Part shown: piece after piece, positions 8,997 to 17,083 of the stretch
Layout of the letters: every line of letters starts with the position of its first letter
Position numbering within the stretch: the first letter of the stretch is position 1
The notes under the pieces: model-generated
The model's database searches: none
The model's input: only the letters and a program-made list of their open reading frames with translations
What the model was told of the DNA's origin: nothing
Made by a program: the position numbers and the translations under genes
Source of the DNA: CAZVJA01 sp964626885
GTDB lineage: Bacteria; Planctomycetota; Planctomycetia; Planctomycetales; Planctomycetaceae
Length of the DNA stretch: 64,000 nt
NCBI GenBank assembly: GCA_964626885.1
Contig: CAZVJA010000002.1
Coordinates: forward strand, 1-64,000
Reading direction: 5' to 3'

Positions 8997-9416
8997 TCAC
9001 TTCAGTTTCACGTGGACGTAGCCTCCGGCGTGATGATAGACAGTCAAGGTACGGCTTTTCTCGGATAGCACAATGACGTCACCATCGAATAACATCTCTT
9101 TGCCATAGTCCGATACAAATTTTTTGAAATCTTTTGCGTCACACCTACATGGATCATACCCATATCTTGTGCAAGCTTCGGTGCAGATAAAGAGTTCGCC
9201 TTCGTGGGCAGCATCTTCAATATGCAAAAGAGCAAGGATTTGTTCATCGGTCATTTCCGATGATTCAATCTCCCAATCATTGGCACCGAGGCGATTCACG
9301 TTGAATTTCACTCCCTGGCTATCAAGTGCTGTCATCACGTTGTCGGCCGTGAGGTTGTATACGCTCGTGATAATAGAGTTGGACGCCGGAAGAACTCGGT
9401 GAAGTGCTTCAATCAT
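8997..9416 (-). CDS. Hypothetical protein, low GC, possible orphan immunity-type gene
   Basis: A 139-residue soluble protein of unknown function. It has an excellent ribosome-binding site (GGAGG, 7 bases before ATG), and its ATGA overlaps the stop of an upstream 25-codon remnant, so it was translated as part of an operon. Composition is balanced, with one Cys-rich segment (CTEACTRYGYDPCRC, about residues 78-92), and the C-terminus ends in a hydrophobic, His-containing strand (LTVYHHAGGYVHV). GC is low: 76 of 180 bases (42%) are G or C over 9061-9240, against about 60% in the neighbouring transporter gene. This suggests recent transfer. A small single-domain gene behind a truncated partner resembles polymorphic-toxin immunity genes; that is inference, since I do not recognise the family. 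Confidence 0.7.
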   Translation of the reverse strand: MIEALHRVLPASNSIITSVYNLTADNVMTALDSQGVKFNVNRLGANDWEIESSEMTDEQILALLHIEDAAHEGELFICTEACTRYGYDPCRCDAKDFKKFVSDYGKEMLFDGDVIVLSEKSRTLTVYHHAGGYVHVKLK

Positions 9417-9490
9417 CTTCCGTCCTCCGTAAAGATCTTCTCAACCACTTTCATGCCACCTTTTCTTCCCTTCGTAGGGTCGAATTCCAT
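9413..9490 (-). pseudogene. 3' remnant of a truncated gene coupled to the orphan gene
   Basis: A 25-codon open stretch reading MEFDPTKGRKGGMKVVEKI and on to FTEDGR then stop. It ends in ATGA overlapping the start of the 8997-9416 gene, and the codons continue upstream in frame only as far as the inverted-repeat element beginning at 9496. The composition is protein-like and basic. I read it as the C-terminal end of a larger gene whose remainder has been lost or replaced by the element. It is too short to name. Confidence 0.45.
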
Positions 9491-9495
9491 GAGCG

Positions 9496-9652
9496 GGGTA
9501 GCCCACCTTGCTTCAAGGCGGGTCAGCCTTGCTGACAAGAGGTTGCGTGAGAGCATTCACGAGGCACAATGACTTGTGTGCCGGGATCGTTTTTCCCGCG
9601 ACCTCTTGCTGCTGCGCAGCCCAGCTAGGCGAAGCGCCAAGCTGGGCCACCC
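9496..9652. repeat. 157-bp element bounded by 15-bp inverted repeats (MITE-like or REP-like)
   Basis: The left end GGGTAGCCCACCTTG (9496-9510) matches the reverse complement of the right end CAAGCTGGGCCACCC (9638-9652) at 13 of 15 positions. Nested inside are GTCAGC-CTT-GCTGAC (9522-9536), CAAGAGGTTGCG at 9536-9547 pairing with CGCGACCTCTTG at 9597-9608 (11 of 12), a perfect 10-bp palindrome GCTGCGCAGC (9611-9620), and GCCCAGCTAGGCG (9619-9631) pairing with CGCCAAGCTGGGC (9635-9647, 12 of 13). It has no coding capacity. The left end abuts the coding remnant at 9413-9490. I see no target-site duplication, so mobility is inferred only from structure. Confidence 0.65.
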
Positions 9653-9716
9653 TGGGGTCATCAAGTTCGTCTGAGTAGTCATCGCGAATGCGAATTCGAG
9701 GTCGGTGAAACCGGCC

Positions 9717-11186
9717 CTATGGAACTGTCTGCGAAGTTTGGCCTGATGTGTTTTTAGTACGGGCGGCCTCTTCGGACTCTTCCGACGTTCGTCCGTCGAG
9801 GATGCAGCTGACGTTAACGTCTCCCATCACGTTGACGGCGGTACGGCAGCGATCGAGGAACCAGTCGATCGCCAGCAGCACTGGGATAAACGTGACATCG
9901 AGGCCGACCGCCTTGAACACCATTGTCATCGTGACGATCCCCGCTTCGGGAATTCCCGCCGCCCCGACCGAGGCGGCCACGCTCGTGAGCACGACCAGGA
10001 ATTGATCGACGAGCGACAAATGGTGTCCCGTCAACTGGCTGATGAAGAGCGCCGCCATCGCTTCATACAGCGCGGTGCCGTCGTTGTTGAAGTTCGCGCC
10101 GACAAGAGAGCCAAGACTCGCGGACCGCTCCCGGAGCTTGACCTTTTCCCGCAGGCAGGCATAAGTGACCGGCATGGTTGCCGTTGAACTGGCGGTCGAG
10201 AACGCCATGGTGAGTGCGTCGCGCGTGCCGCGGAGCGCGTCCCACGGTCTGACCCATGAGAAAAATCGGATCCGCGTCAGATAGTAGACCATCTGCAGCG
10301 TGAGCGCGCTAAGCACGGCGATGATGAATGCTCCCAGGCCGAGAAACGCGCTGAATCCCTTGGTGCCGATAATACTCGCGACAATTCCGAAGACCGCCAG
10401 CGGAATCACGGCGATGATCCAATGTAGAATGACGATCAGCACGTTAAAGGCGATGGTGACGGTGTCATTCACCGTCGTGATCTTCTGGTCCTTAATACCT
10501 CGCAGCGCCACACCGAGCGCCACCGCGAGGATAATCACCGAGATCACCTTGCCTTCATCGCCAAAAGGACCAAGAAAACTTTTGGGAATATTCTCGAGGA
10601 AGGCCGCGAACGCGCCGCCGGTGGCGGGCTCTTTTGCCGTGTCTTTTGCAGGCTCTTTGCCGGATGCATTGTTCTCTGAGGACGCACTGCCATTTGCCGC
10701 GGTTTGCTGCGATTGTTCCGGTTGCGCGTCTGCTATTACATGTGATTCGACGCTCGCCCAGCGTCCCGGCTGCAAAATGTTCGCAACCAGCAGGCCGATG
10801 CCGATGGCAACGAGAGTGTTCAGCACCAGCAGTCGCACGAGCTTGAAGCCGCTGCCGCGCGGAATCTCCGCCTGCATCAGCGCCTGGATGACTGCCAGCA
10901 GAATGAGCGGAGCCGCAAGCGCACCGAGCAATCGCAGTACAAGCTTGCTGGGAATCTCCAGAGGCTGCGCCCAATCTCCGAGCAGCACGCCTGTCAGCAG
11001 TCCGACGATGACGGCACCGAGAATCCGCTGGTAAAGCGGCATGCGATTCCAAAACGCAAAACGCTCTCCCGGCGGCGACTCGAACAAGGATGCGTGTTGA
11101 TGCTCCAGAGGTGAACCGGACGTGGTTGGTGCACCCGGTGACTTCTGCACAGCATCCTCGTTCTGAGGTGAAGGTTCGTTCTTCAT
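9717..11186 (-). CDS. Dicarboxylate/amino acid:cation symporter (DAACS, SDF family)
   Basis: A 489-residue inner-membrane transporter that couples uptake of dicarboxylates or acidic amino acids to Na+ or H+. Family landmarks are in order. A serine-rich hairpin 1, STASSTATMPVTYACLRE, is followed by the TM7 motif NFNNDGTALYEA, where most relatives have NMDGTALY, and by hairpin 2, GAAGIPEAGIVTMTM. Many membrane helices are visible from about residue 55. It has a hydrophilic N-terminal tail of about 45 residues and a long polar insert rich in Ala, Gln, Asn and Lys (about residues 160-200) in an extracytoplasmic loop, both unusual. The longer frame starts at 11219; the second Met, 11186, was chosen because GAGAGGA lies upstream. 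Substrate cannot be told from sequence alone. Confidence 0.88.
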   Translation of the reverse strand: MKNEPSPQNEDAVQKSPGAPTTSGSPLEHQHASLFESPPGERFAFWNRMPLYQRILGAVIVGLLTGVLLGDWAQPLEIPSKLVLRLLGALAAPLILLAVIQALMQAEIPRGSGFKLVRLLVLNTLVAIGIGLLVANILQPGRWASVESHVIADAQPEQSQQTAANGSASSENNASGKEPAKDTAKEPATGGAFAAFLENIPKSFLGPFGDEGKVISVIILAVALGVALRGIKDQKITTVNDTVTIAFNVLIVILHWIIAVIPLAVFGIVASIIGTKGFSAFLGLGAFIIAVLSALTLQMVYYLTRIRFFSWVRPWDALRGTRDALTMAFSTASSTATMPVTYACLREKVKLRERSASLGSLVGANFNNDGTALYEAMAALFISQLTGHHLSLVDQFLVVLTSVAASVGAAGIPEAGIVTMTMVFKAVGLDVTFIPVLLAIDWFLDRCRTAVNVMGDVNVSCILDGRTSEESEEAARTKNTSGQTSQTVP

Positions 11187-11582
11187 GAACTTTCGGCATC
11201 CTCTCCCAAAGACAGGCACCGGTCAGCGGAGCGTCCATTCAATTCGGTCGCGCGGCATCGACACTTGAAAAGAGATGTCCACACCACGAATCTTCCCACC
11301 CCGCCGTCGCGACGAAGTGCTTCACGACGATAACAGCCGATTTCTGGGGAAACAACTGCGAAATCAGGTGATTTTCAGCGACCACATCAATGTCCCCGCG
11401 ATGTGATCATCGAACCGACGCGCAGACGTCGCCCGGGGAGATCTGGTATGCTGGAGTTCTCTGAGGCAGCCGGTGGTGACAGCGGCCATGTTCGGATCGC
11501 GGGGCGATTGTTTCCGTTGGCATGCACCTCTGCCGCCGCACTGGTCTATTCCGAGCGATCCACCTGCGCCATCGTCGGAGGG
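11187..11582. other. Divergent spacer, no gene seen
   Basis: 396 bp between the divergently transcribed symporter and sulfatase genes. The sulfatase frame stays open back to 11403, but the extension has no ribosome-binding site and would bury the signal peptide. It must hold promoters for both genes. No clear -35/-10 pair, operator or stable hairpin stood out. Confidence 0.5.
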
Positions 11583-13064
11583 ATGATGCGAAGAACGCAA
11601 CTCATCGCAATCTGCCTGTTCGCTTTCATCGGCAGGTTGTTGCCGGCGTCAGAGATCTCAAACAAAGATGCCGTGCGGCCGAATATCGTCTGGATCGTTG
11701 TCGACGACATGTCGCCGAACTTTTCATGCTACGGCGAAACAGCGATCGAAACGCCGCATGTCGACCGACTGGCGAAGGAAGGCGTTCTGTTTCGGCAGGC
11801 ATTCGTTACGTGTCCGGTCTGTTCTCCCTGTCGGTCAGCGCTCATCACCGGGATGTACCAGACGACTATCGGTGCGCATCACCATCGCAGTGGTCGGGGT
11901 GCCGAGAAGATTCATCTTCCCGACGGCATCCAGCCGGTCCCGATGCTGTTCCAACGGGCGGGTTACTATACCTGCATCAGCAGTTGGCCCCTAGGAGAGC
12001 AACTCGGGAAAACTGATTATAACTTCGAGTGGGCACCGTCGATGTACGATGGCAGTGACTGGTCCGGCCGAAAAGAGGGGCAACCGTTCTTCGCGCAGAT
12101 TCAATTGCACGGCGGCAAGTATCGGGAAGGGAAAGGTTGGCGGAAGACGGTCGAAAAGACACTGGGCTCCGTGACTCCCGCCAGCGCCGTGAAGCTCCCG
12201 CCGTATTATCCCGCCGATGACGTGTTGCTCGACGACTGGGCTCGTTACCTCGATTCAGTTCGTTACACCGATTGGCAGGTGGGACAGGTTGTCGCCCGAT
12301 TGGAAAAAGAGCAACTGCTCGACTCGACGGTGGTCTTCTTCATCACCGATCACGGCATCAGCCACGCACGCGGCAAGCAGTTCTTATATGAAGAAGGAAT
12401 CCGGATTCCGTTTGTGGTGCGCGGACCGAGACTACCGCGCGGCGAAAGTCGTGATGATCTCGTGTTGCAGATCGATCTGGCTGCCGCGTCGTTGGGTTTC
12501 GCGGGAATTTCATTGCCAGATCGCATGCAGGCCCGCGACATTTTTGCAAAAAACTACCGGCCGCGCGAGTTCGTCATTTCGGCCCGTGATCGATGCGACG
12601 AAACGGTCGACCGGATTCGCAGCCTCCGGAACGCCGAATTCAAGTACATTCGGAATTTCTATCCCCAGCGGCCATACCTGCAGCCAAACGCCTACAAGGA
12701 CAACAAGCAAATTGTCAAAGCCATTCGTCGGCTTGCTGCCGAAGGGAAACTCGAGGGGCCGCAGAAGTTGGTCGTCGCCGAGTCCCGCGCGCCAGAAGAG
12801 TTGTACGACCTGAGCAGCGATCCGTTCGAGGCTCATAACCTCGCGAACGAACCAGCCTATGGTGAGTCGCTCGCGAAGCTCCGCAGCCAGTTGAATGCGT
12901 GGATTCGCGAATCCGGCGATCGAGGGGAGACCCCCGAATCCGAAGCGATGTACAATAGCGACATGGCGGTCTACCTCAATTCCAAGCGCGAGCAGCCGAA
13001 CCGGCTTACGGAACAGGAACGAAACATCGAGTTGATGAAGCGTTGGGCGGCGGAAGGAAAATGA
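11583..13064 (+). CDS. Exported sulfatase (type I, formylglycine-dependent)
   Basis: A 493-residue sulfatase. A signal peptide (MMRRTQLIAICLFAFIGRLL, cleavage near PASE) precedes the alkaline-phosphatase-like fold. Metal ligands appear in IVVDDM (Asp41, Asp42). The modification motif is VCSPCRSALITGM, giving Cys80 as the predicted formylglycine in CSPCR. This fits C-x-P-x-R; the fourth position is Cys instead of the usual Ser or Ala. Later conserved blocks include VFFITDHGISHARGK and the C-terminal EELYDLSSDPFEAHNLA typical of planctomycete sulfatases. GGAGG is very close to ATG 11583, so ATG 11586 is an equal choice. The gene ends in ATGA overlapping the next gene. The natural sulfated substrate is unknown. 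Confidence 0.93.
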   Translation: MMRRTQLIAICLFAFIGRLLPASEISNKDAVRPNIVWIVVDDMSPNFSCYGETAIETPHVDRLAKEGVLFRQAFVTCPVCSPCRSALITGMYQTTIGAHHHRSGRGAEKIHLPDGIQPVPMLFQRAGYYTCISSWPLGEQLGKTDYNFEWAPSMYDGSDWSGRKEGQPFFAQIQLHGGKYREGKGWRKTVEKTLGSVTPASAVKLPPYYPADDVLLDDWARYLDSVRYTDWQVGQVVARLEKEQLLDSTVVFFITDHGISHARGKQFLYEEGIRIPFVVRGPRLPRGESRDDLVLQIDLAAASLGFAGISLPDRMQARDIFAKNYRPREFVISARDRCDETVDRIRSLRNAEFKYIRNFYPQRPYLQPNAYKDNKQIVKAIRRLAAEGKLEGPQKLVVAESRAPEELYDLSSDPFEAHNLANEPAYGESLAKLRSQLNAWIRESGDRGETPESEAMYNSDMAVYLNSKREQPNRLTEQERNIELMKRWAAEGK

Positions 13065-15493
13065 ACCGCATCCTTCTCCTAAACGGCGTCGGCATTGCGT
13101 TCGCATTATGCGTCGGCGCGGTAGGAGCGCGCGTCGCACGGGGTGTGGAGCCGAATGGTGTCGAATTCTTTGAGCGGAAGATCCGTCCGGTTCTTGTCGA
13201 TCGCTGTTATGAGTGTCATTCGGGCAAGTCGAAGAGTCTCAAGGGAGGATTACGGCTTGATAGCCGCGACGCGGTCTTACGCGGCGGCGACAGCGGCCCG
13301 GCCATTGTGCCCGGAAAAGCCGATGACAGCCTGCTGATTCAGGCTCTGCGTCACGAAGGTCTGGAAATGCCCCCCGATCAGAAGCTCCCCGGCGCGGTTC
13401 TGCGCGACTTCGAGGAGTGGGTTCGCATCGGAGCACCCGATCCGCGGAAGCAGGCGGATGGGCCAGAGACATCACCGAAGCGGGTGGACATCGACGCAGG
13501 ACGAAAATTCTGGTCGTTTCGTCCGCTGGCTGATACGCCGGTTCCCGACGTTCACAATCCCTCATGGCCGGCGTGTGATATCGACCGTTTTGTGTTGGCC
13601 AAGCTGGAATCGCGCGGGTTGAGTCCAGCCACTGATGCTGACCGCGGGGTGTTGCTGCGGCGCGTGACATTCGACCTGATTGGACTCCCTCCCACTCCGT
13701 CTGAGATCGATGCCTACGTCAACGACGATTCGCAGGATGCGTTCGAGCGAGTCGTCGATCGGCTGCTGGCCTCGCCGCATTTCGGAGAGCGTTGGGGACG
13801 GCACTGGCTCGACCTGGCACGCTTTGCGGAGTCTAGCGGCGGAGGCCGTTCGATGCTTTTCCCTGAAGCTTGGCGCTACCGCGATTACGTCGTGCAGGCA
13901 TTTAACGACGGCCTTCCCTACGACCGTTTTCTCACCGAGCAGATCGCAGGGGATCTGCTCCCGGCCCCCACCCCTGAGGAGCGTGCCGCTCACACCATTG
14001 CGACAGGCTTCCTCGTCCTCGGCCCGCACAACTACGAGGAGCAGGACAAGGCCGCGCTCGAGATGAACATCGTTGACGAGCAGATCGACACGATTGGAAA
14101 GTCGGTGCTCGGCATGACGCTCGGCTGCGCCCGTTGCCACGACCACAAGTTCGATCCCATTCCCACTCGCGACTATTACGCGCTGGCGGGGATCTTCCGC
14201 AGCACAGCCTGGCTGGTGCACGAGAACGTTTCCCGTTGGTCAGAGATGCCTCTGCCGGTCGATGAGGAGCTAGAGAAACGGCTGATTGCGCACACGAAAA
14301 AAGTCGAAAGGCTCACCAAACAGATTGCCGCGATGAAAGAACGTTTGACGACCACGACCAATGATGCGTCGTCAGATGGTGCCGCCGAGACATCAACATC
14401 CAGCAAGCAGGAGAAGGAAAGACTCAAGTCGCTGGAAGCGGAACTAAAAGAGTTGCAGGCGAAGGCGCCCTACCGTCCCGCCGCCATGGGTGTGAAGGAA
14501 GCCGACGTTATGGAAGAGTGCGCGATCCGCATCCGCGGAAATGTGCACAGCCGGGGGAGCAAAGTCCCCCGTGGCTTTCTGCAGGTCGTGCCGATCGACT
14601 CTGTTCCCTTTCCCCCCGAGAATCGCAGCGGCCGTCGTGAACTAGCCGCGTGGCTCATCAGTCCAGAGCACCCGTTGACCGCGCGGGTTTATGTGAACCG
14701 CATTTGGCATCACCTCTTTGGAGCAGGGCTGGTGCGAACGGTTGATAACTTCGGCACGGCGGGCGAACCGCCGTCGCACCCGGAACTGCTCGATCATCTC
14801 GCGAGGGAGTTTTCGCGTGGCGGGTGGTCGACCAAGCAACTCGTGCGGACGCTTGTCCTGTCGCGCACGTATCGCATGGCGTTCTCATCCAATCGCGCTG
14901 CGTCGGCCGTCGATCCCGAAAATCGCCTGTTGTGGCGGGCGAACCGCAAGCGACTCGAAGCGGAATCTCTCCGCGACGCGATGCTTGTCGTTTCCGGGGC
15001 TCTCGACCTGCGGATGGGAGGAGCAACGATTCACGGGCTCAGTCGGTCGAACAAGTCCGGCGAGCCAAGCCGCGAATATGATTACGGCTTCGACGATGCT
15101 TTGCGCAGCGTCTATACGCCGGTGTTGCGCAACCGGCTTCCAGAACTGTTCGAGTCGTTCGATTTTTCCGACCCCAACCAGCCGATCGGCGCGCGGGTTG
15201 CAAGCACCACGGCGCCCCAGGCGTTAACGATGATGAATGGCACTTTTGTGTTGGAGCAATCGCGGTTGGCCGGAGAACGGCTCGCGGCATTGCCGGGCCT
15301 TTCCGACGAGAATCGCATCGCGCGGGCCTACCGCACGGCTCTCGGCCGCCTGCCGACAGATCAGGAAACACGAGTCGTTCTGGGCGCACTGCGTAGCGGC
15401 GCAGCGGGGCAAGACGGCTCGCAACCGAGCCTGAGATGGCAACGATTGTTTCAAGCTCTGTTTTCGAGCGTTGATTTCCGATATATCGAATAA
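13061..15493 (+). CDS. Planctomycete cytochrome (PSCyt1) / DUF1549 / DUF1553 protein
   Basis: An 810-residue exported protein. It has a signal peptide (residues 1-30); a PSCyt1 domain with CYECH (Cys49, Cys52, His53) and a possible Met ligand in GLEMPP; DUF1549 (about 165-375), which carries CARCHDHKF (Cys356, Cys359, His360); a charged linker (about 405-475) rich in Lys, Glu, Ser and Thr; and DUF1553 (about 530-800). The start overlaps the sulfatase stop as ATGA, with GGAAGGAAA just upstream, so the two are translationally coupled. The DUF1501 gene follows after 55 bp. The set sulfatase, DUF1549/1553, DUF1501 recurs in planctomycetes and is thought to act on sulfated polysaccharides, but no activity is established for this protein. 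Confidence 0.92.
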   Translation: MNRILLLNGVGIAFALCVGAVGARVARGVEPNGVEFFERKIRPVLVDRCYECHSGKSKSLKGGLRLDSRDAVLRGGDSGPAIVPGKADDSLLIQALRHEGLEMPPDQKLPGAVLRDFEEWVRIGAPDPRKQADGPETSPKRVDIDAGRKFWSFRPLADTPVPDVHNPSWPACDIDRFVLAKLESRGLSPATDADRGVLLRRVTFDLIGLPPTPSEIDAYVNDDSQDAFERVVDRLLASPHFGERWGRHWLDLARFAESSGGGRSMLFPEAWRYRDYVVQAFNDGLPYDRFLTEQIAGDLLPAPTPEERAAHTIATGFLVLGPHNYEEQDKAALEMNIVDEQIDTIGKSVLGMTLGCARCHDHKFDPIPTRDYYALAGIFRSTAWLVHENVSRWSEMPLPVDEELEKRLIAHTKKVERLTKQIAAMKERLTTTTNDASSDGAAETSTSSKQEKERLKSLEAELKELQAKAPYRPAAMGVKEADVMEECAIRIRGNVHSRGSKVPRGFLQVVPIDSVPFPPENRSGRRELAAWLISPEHPLTARVYVNRIWHHLFGAGLVRTVDNFGTAGEPPSHPELLDHLAREFSRGGWSTKQLVRTLVLSRTYRMAFSSNRAASAVDPENRLLWRANRKRLEAESLRDAMLVVSGALDLRMGGATIHGLSRSNKSGEPSREYDYGFDDALRSVYTPVLRNRLPELFESFDFSDPNQPIGARVASTTAPQALTMMNGTFVLEQSRLAGERLAALPGLSDENRIARAYRTALGRLPTDQETRVVLGALRSGAAGQDGSQPSLRWQRLFQALFSSVDFRYIE

Positions 15494-15548
15494 CGTAATT
15501 CTCGATTGGCCGGCCAGAAAACCGGCGATGGCCCTGAAGGCGGTGGCG

Positions 15549-16988
15549 ATGATCAACGAACAACACACCGATTGCTGTACACGGCGCGAGGCGTTGAAGG
15601 TCGCGTCCTGCGGATTCGGTTCGCTGGCCTTCGCGGCGCTGGCGCACGATGCCGCCGCGAAAGAGGCAAGGGTAGTGCGTGGTGTGCCGCCATTGCCGCA
15701 TTTTTCGCCGCGCGCCAAACGGGTCATCTTTCTATTCATGGCCGGCGGTGTCAGCCATGTCGATTCGTTCGACTACAAGCCGCAGCTCATCAAAGAGGAC
15801 GGCCAACTCCGCGAGTTCAACGACGCCCGCGTGCTCGCGAAGACTGGGACCGTCGTCAAACACCGAGTGATGCAGCCATTGTGGCGATTCCGTCAGCATG
15901 GCGATGCGGGGCTCTGGGTTTCGGAGCTATTCCCGCACATGGCCAAGCATACGGACGATCTCTGCATGATCCGCAGCATGCATACCGAAGGAGTCGCCCA
16001 CGGTCCCGCCACGTTGTTCCTGCACACCGGCGCGACAAATCTCGTGCGTCCGTCGATGGGATCTTGGGTGCTTTACGGCCTGGGTTCCGAGAATCACGAC
16101 TTGCCGGGGTTCGTATCGATCAGCCCCTCCATGGGGAACGGCGGGCCGCGCAACTACGCAAACGCTTTCTTGCCGAGCAAGTTTCAAGGAACACCCATCG
16201 GCCGAGCGGGAATTCCCGCGTCGAAGGCGACCATCCGCGATCTGGTGAACGAGCAGCTTTCAACAACCGAGCAGCAGGCCCGGTTTGATCTGCTCCGAGC
16301 CGTCAACGCCGAGCAACTGGCACGGCGACGCGGCGACGCCGATCTCGAAGCGGTCGTGTCGTCGTACGAGCTGGCGTTTCGTATGCAGACATCCGCACCC
16401 ACGGTGCTCGATTTGACATCCGAGTCACCCGAAACGCTCGCGATGTACGGCGTCGGGGGCAAGGAAACCGACAACTTCGGCCGGCAGTGCCTGATGGCGC
16501 GGCGGCTGGCCGAGGCAGGGGTGCGGTTCATCCAGGTCAATTATAGCGATAACACCGCGAACCCCGCCTGGGACCAACACACGAACATGCCGAAGCATGC
16601 CGAGCACGCCCGCGCGGTCGATCAGCCAATCGCGGCCCTTCTGACCGATCTCAAGCAGCGCGGCTTGCTCGACGACACGCTTGTCTGGTGGGGAGGGGAA
16701 TTCGGCCGCACTCCCTACGCGCAAGGGAACGGCAACGGTCGGGATCACAATCCCGACGGCTTCACGATCTGGCTGGCCGGCGGCGGTGTGAAGCGGGGCA
16801 TCGCCTACGGCCAGACCGACGACTACGGCCATCATGCCGTCGAGAACCGCGTTCACATGCACGACCTGCATGCGACGGTGTTGCACCTCCTGGGACTCAA
16901 CCACGAGCGTCTCACGTATCGTTACGCTGGGCGGGACTTCCGCTTGACCGATATCGCCGGCCGGGTGGTAGACGACATCTTTGCGTGA
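15549..16988 (+). CDS. DUF1501 protein with Tat signal
   Basis: A 479-residue protein of the DUF1501 family (sulfatase-like alkaline phosphatase fold), the usual partner of DUF1549/DUF1553 proteins. The N-terminus TRREALKVASCGFGSLAFAA is a twin-arginine export signal, implying a folded protein carried across the membrane. Characteristic blocks are FLFMAGGVSHVDSFDYKP, the metal-site region WWGGEFGRTPYAQGN, and GRDHNPDGFTIWLAGGG. The frame is open from 15471; Met codons at 15528 and 15549 are both possible. ATG 15549 is taken because the Tat motif then sits 12 residues in and AAGGCGG precedes it. Enzyme activity of this family is not established. Confidence 0.9.
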   Translation: MINEQHTDCCTRREALKVASCGFGSLAFAALAHDAAAKEARVVRGVPPLPHFSPRAKRVIFLFMAGGVSHVDSFDYKPQLIKEDGQLREFNDARVLAKTGTVVKHRVMQPLWRFRQHGDAGLWVSELFPHMAKHTDDLCMIRSMHTEGVAHGPATLFLHTGATNLVRPSMGSWVLYGLGSENHDLPGFVSISPSMGNGGPRNYANAFLPSKFQGTPIGRAGIPASKATIRDLVNEQLSTTEQQARFDLLRAVNAEQLARRRGDADLEAVVSSYELAFRMQTSAPTVLDLTSESPETLAMYGVGGKETDNFGRQCLMARRLAEAGVRFIQVNYSDNTANPAWDQHTNMPKHAEHARAVDQPIAALLTDLKQRGLLDDTLVWWGGEFGRTPYAQGNGNGRDHNPDGFTIWLAGGGVKRGIAYGQTDDYGHHAVENRVHMHDLHATVLHLLGLNHERLTYRYAGRDFRLTDIAGRVVDDIFA

Positions 16989-17083
16989 TGCATTGCGAAT
17001 TCGTCGCGCAGTCGGCGCTCTGGGCAATGTTTGCGAGGATGGTTTTTTCGATTGAGCTACGGTCGATTGTCTCGGGGGCGACG

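Noticed and set aside
16688..17083. Upstream extension of the esterase-Kelch frame
   Set aside because: It overlaps the DUF1501 gene in another frame and would bury the signal peptide.
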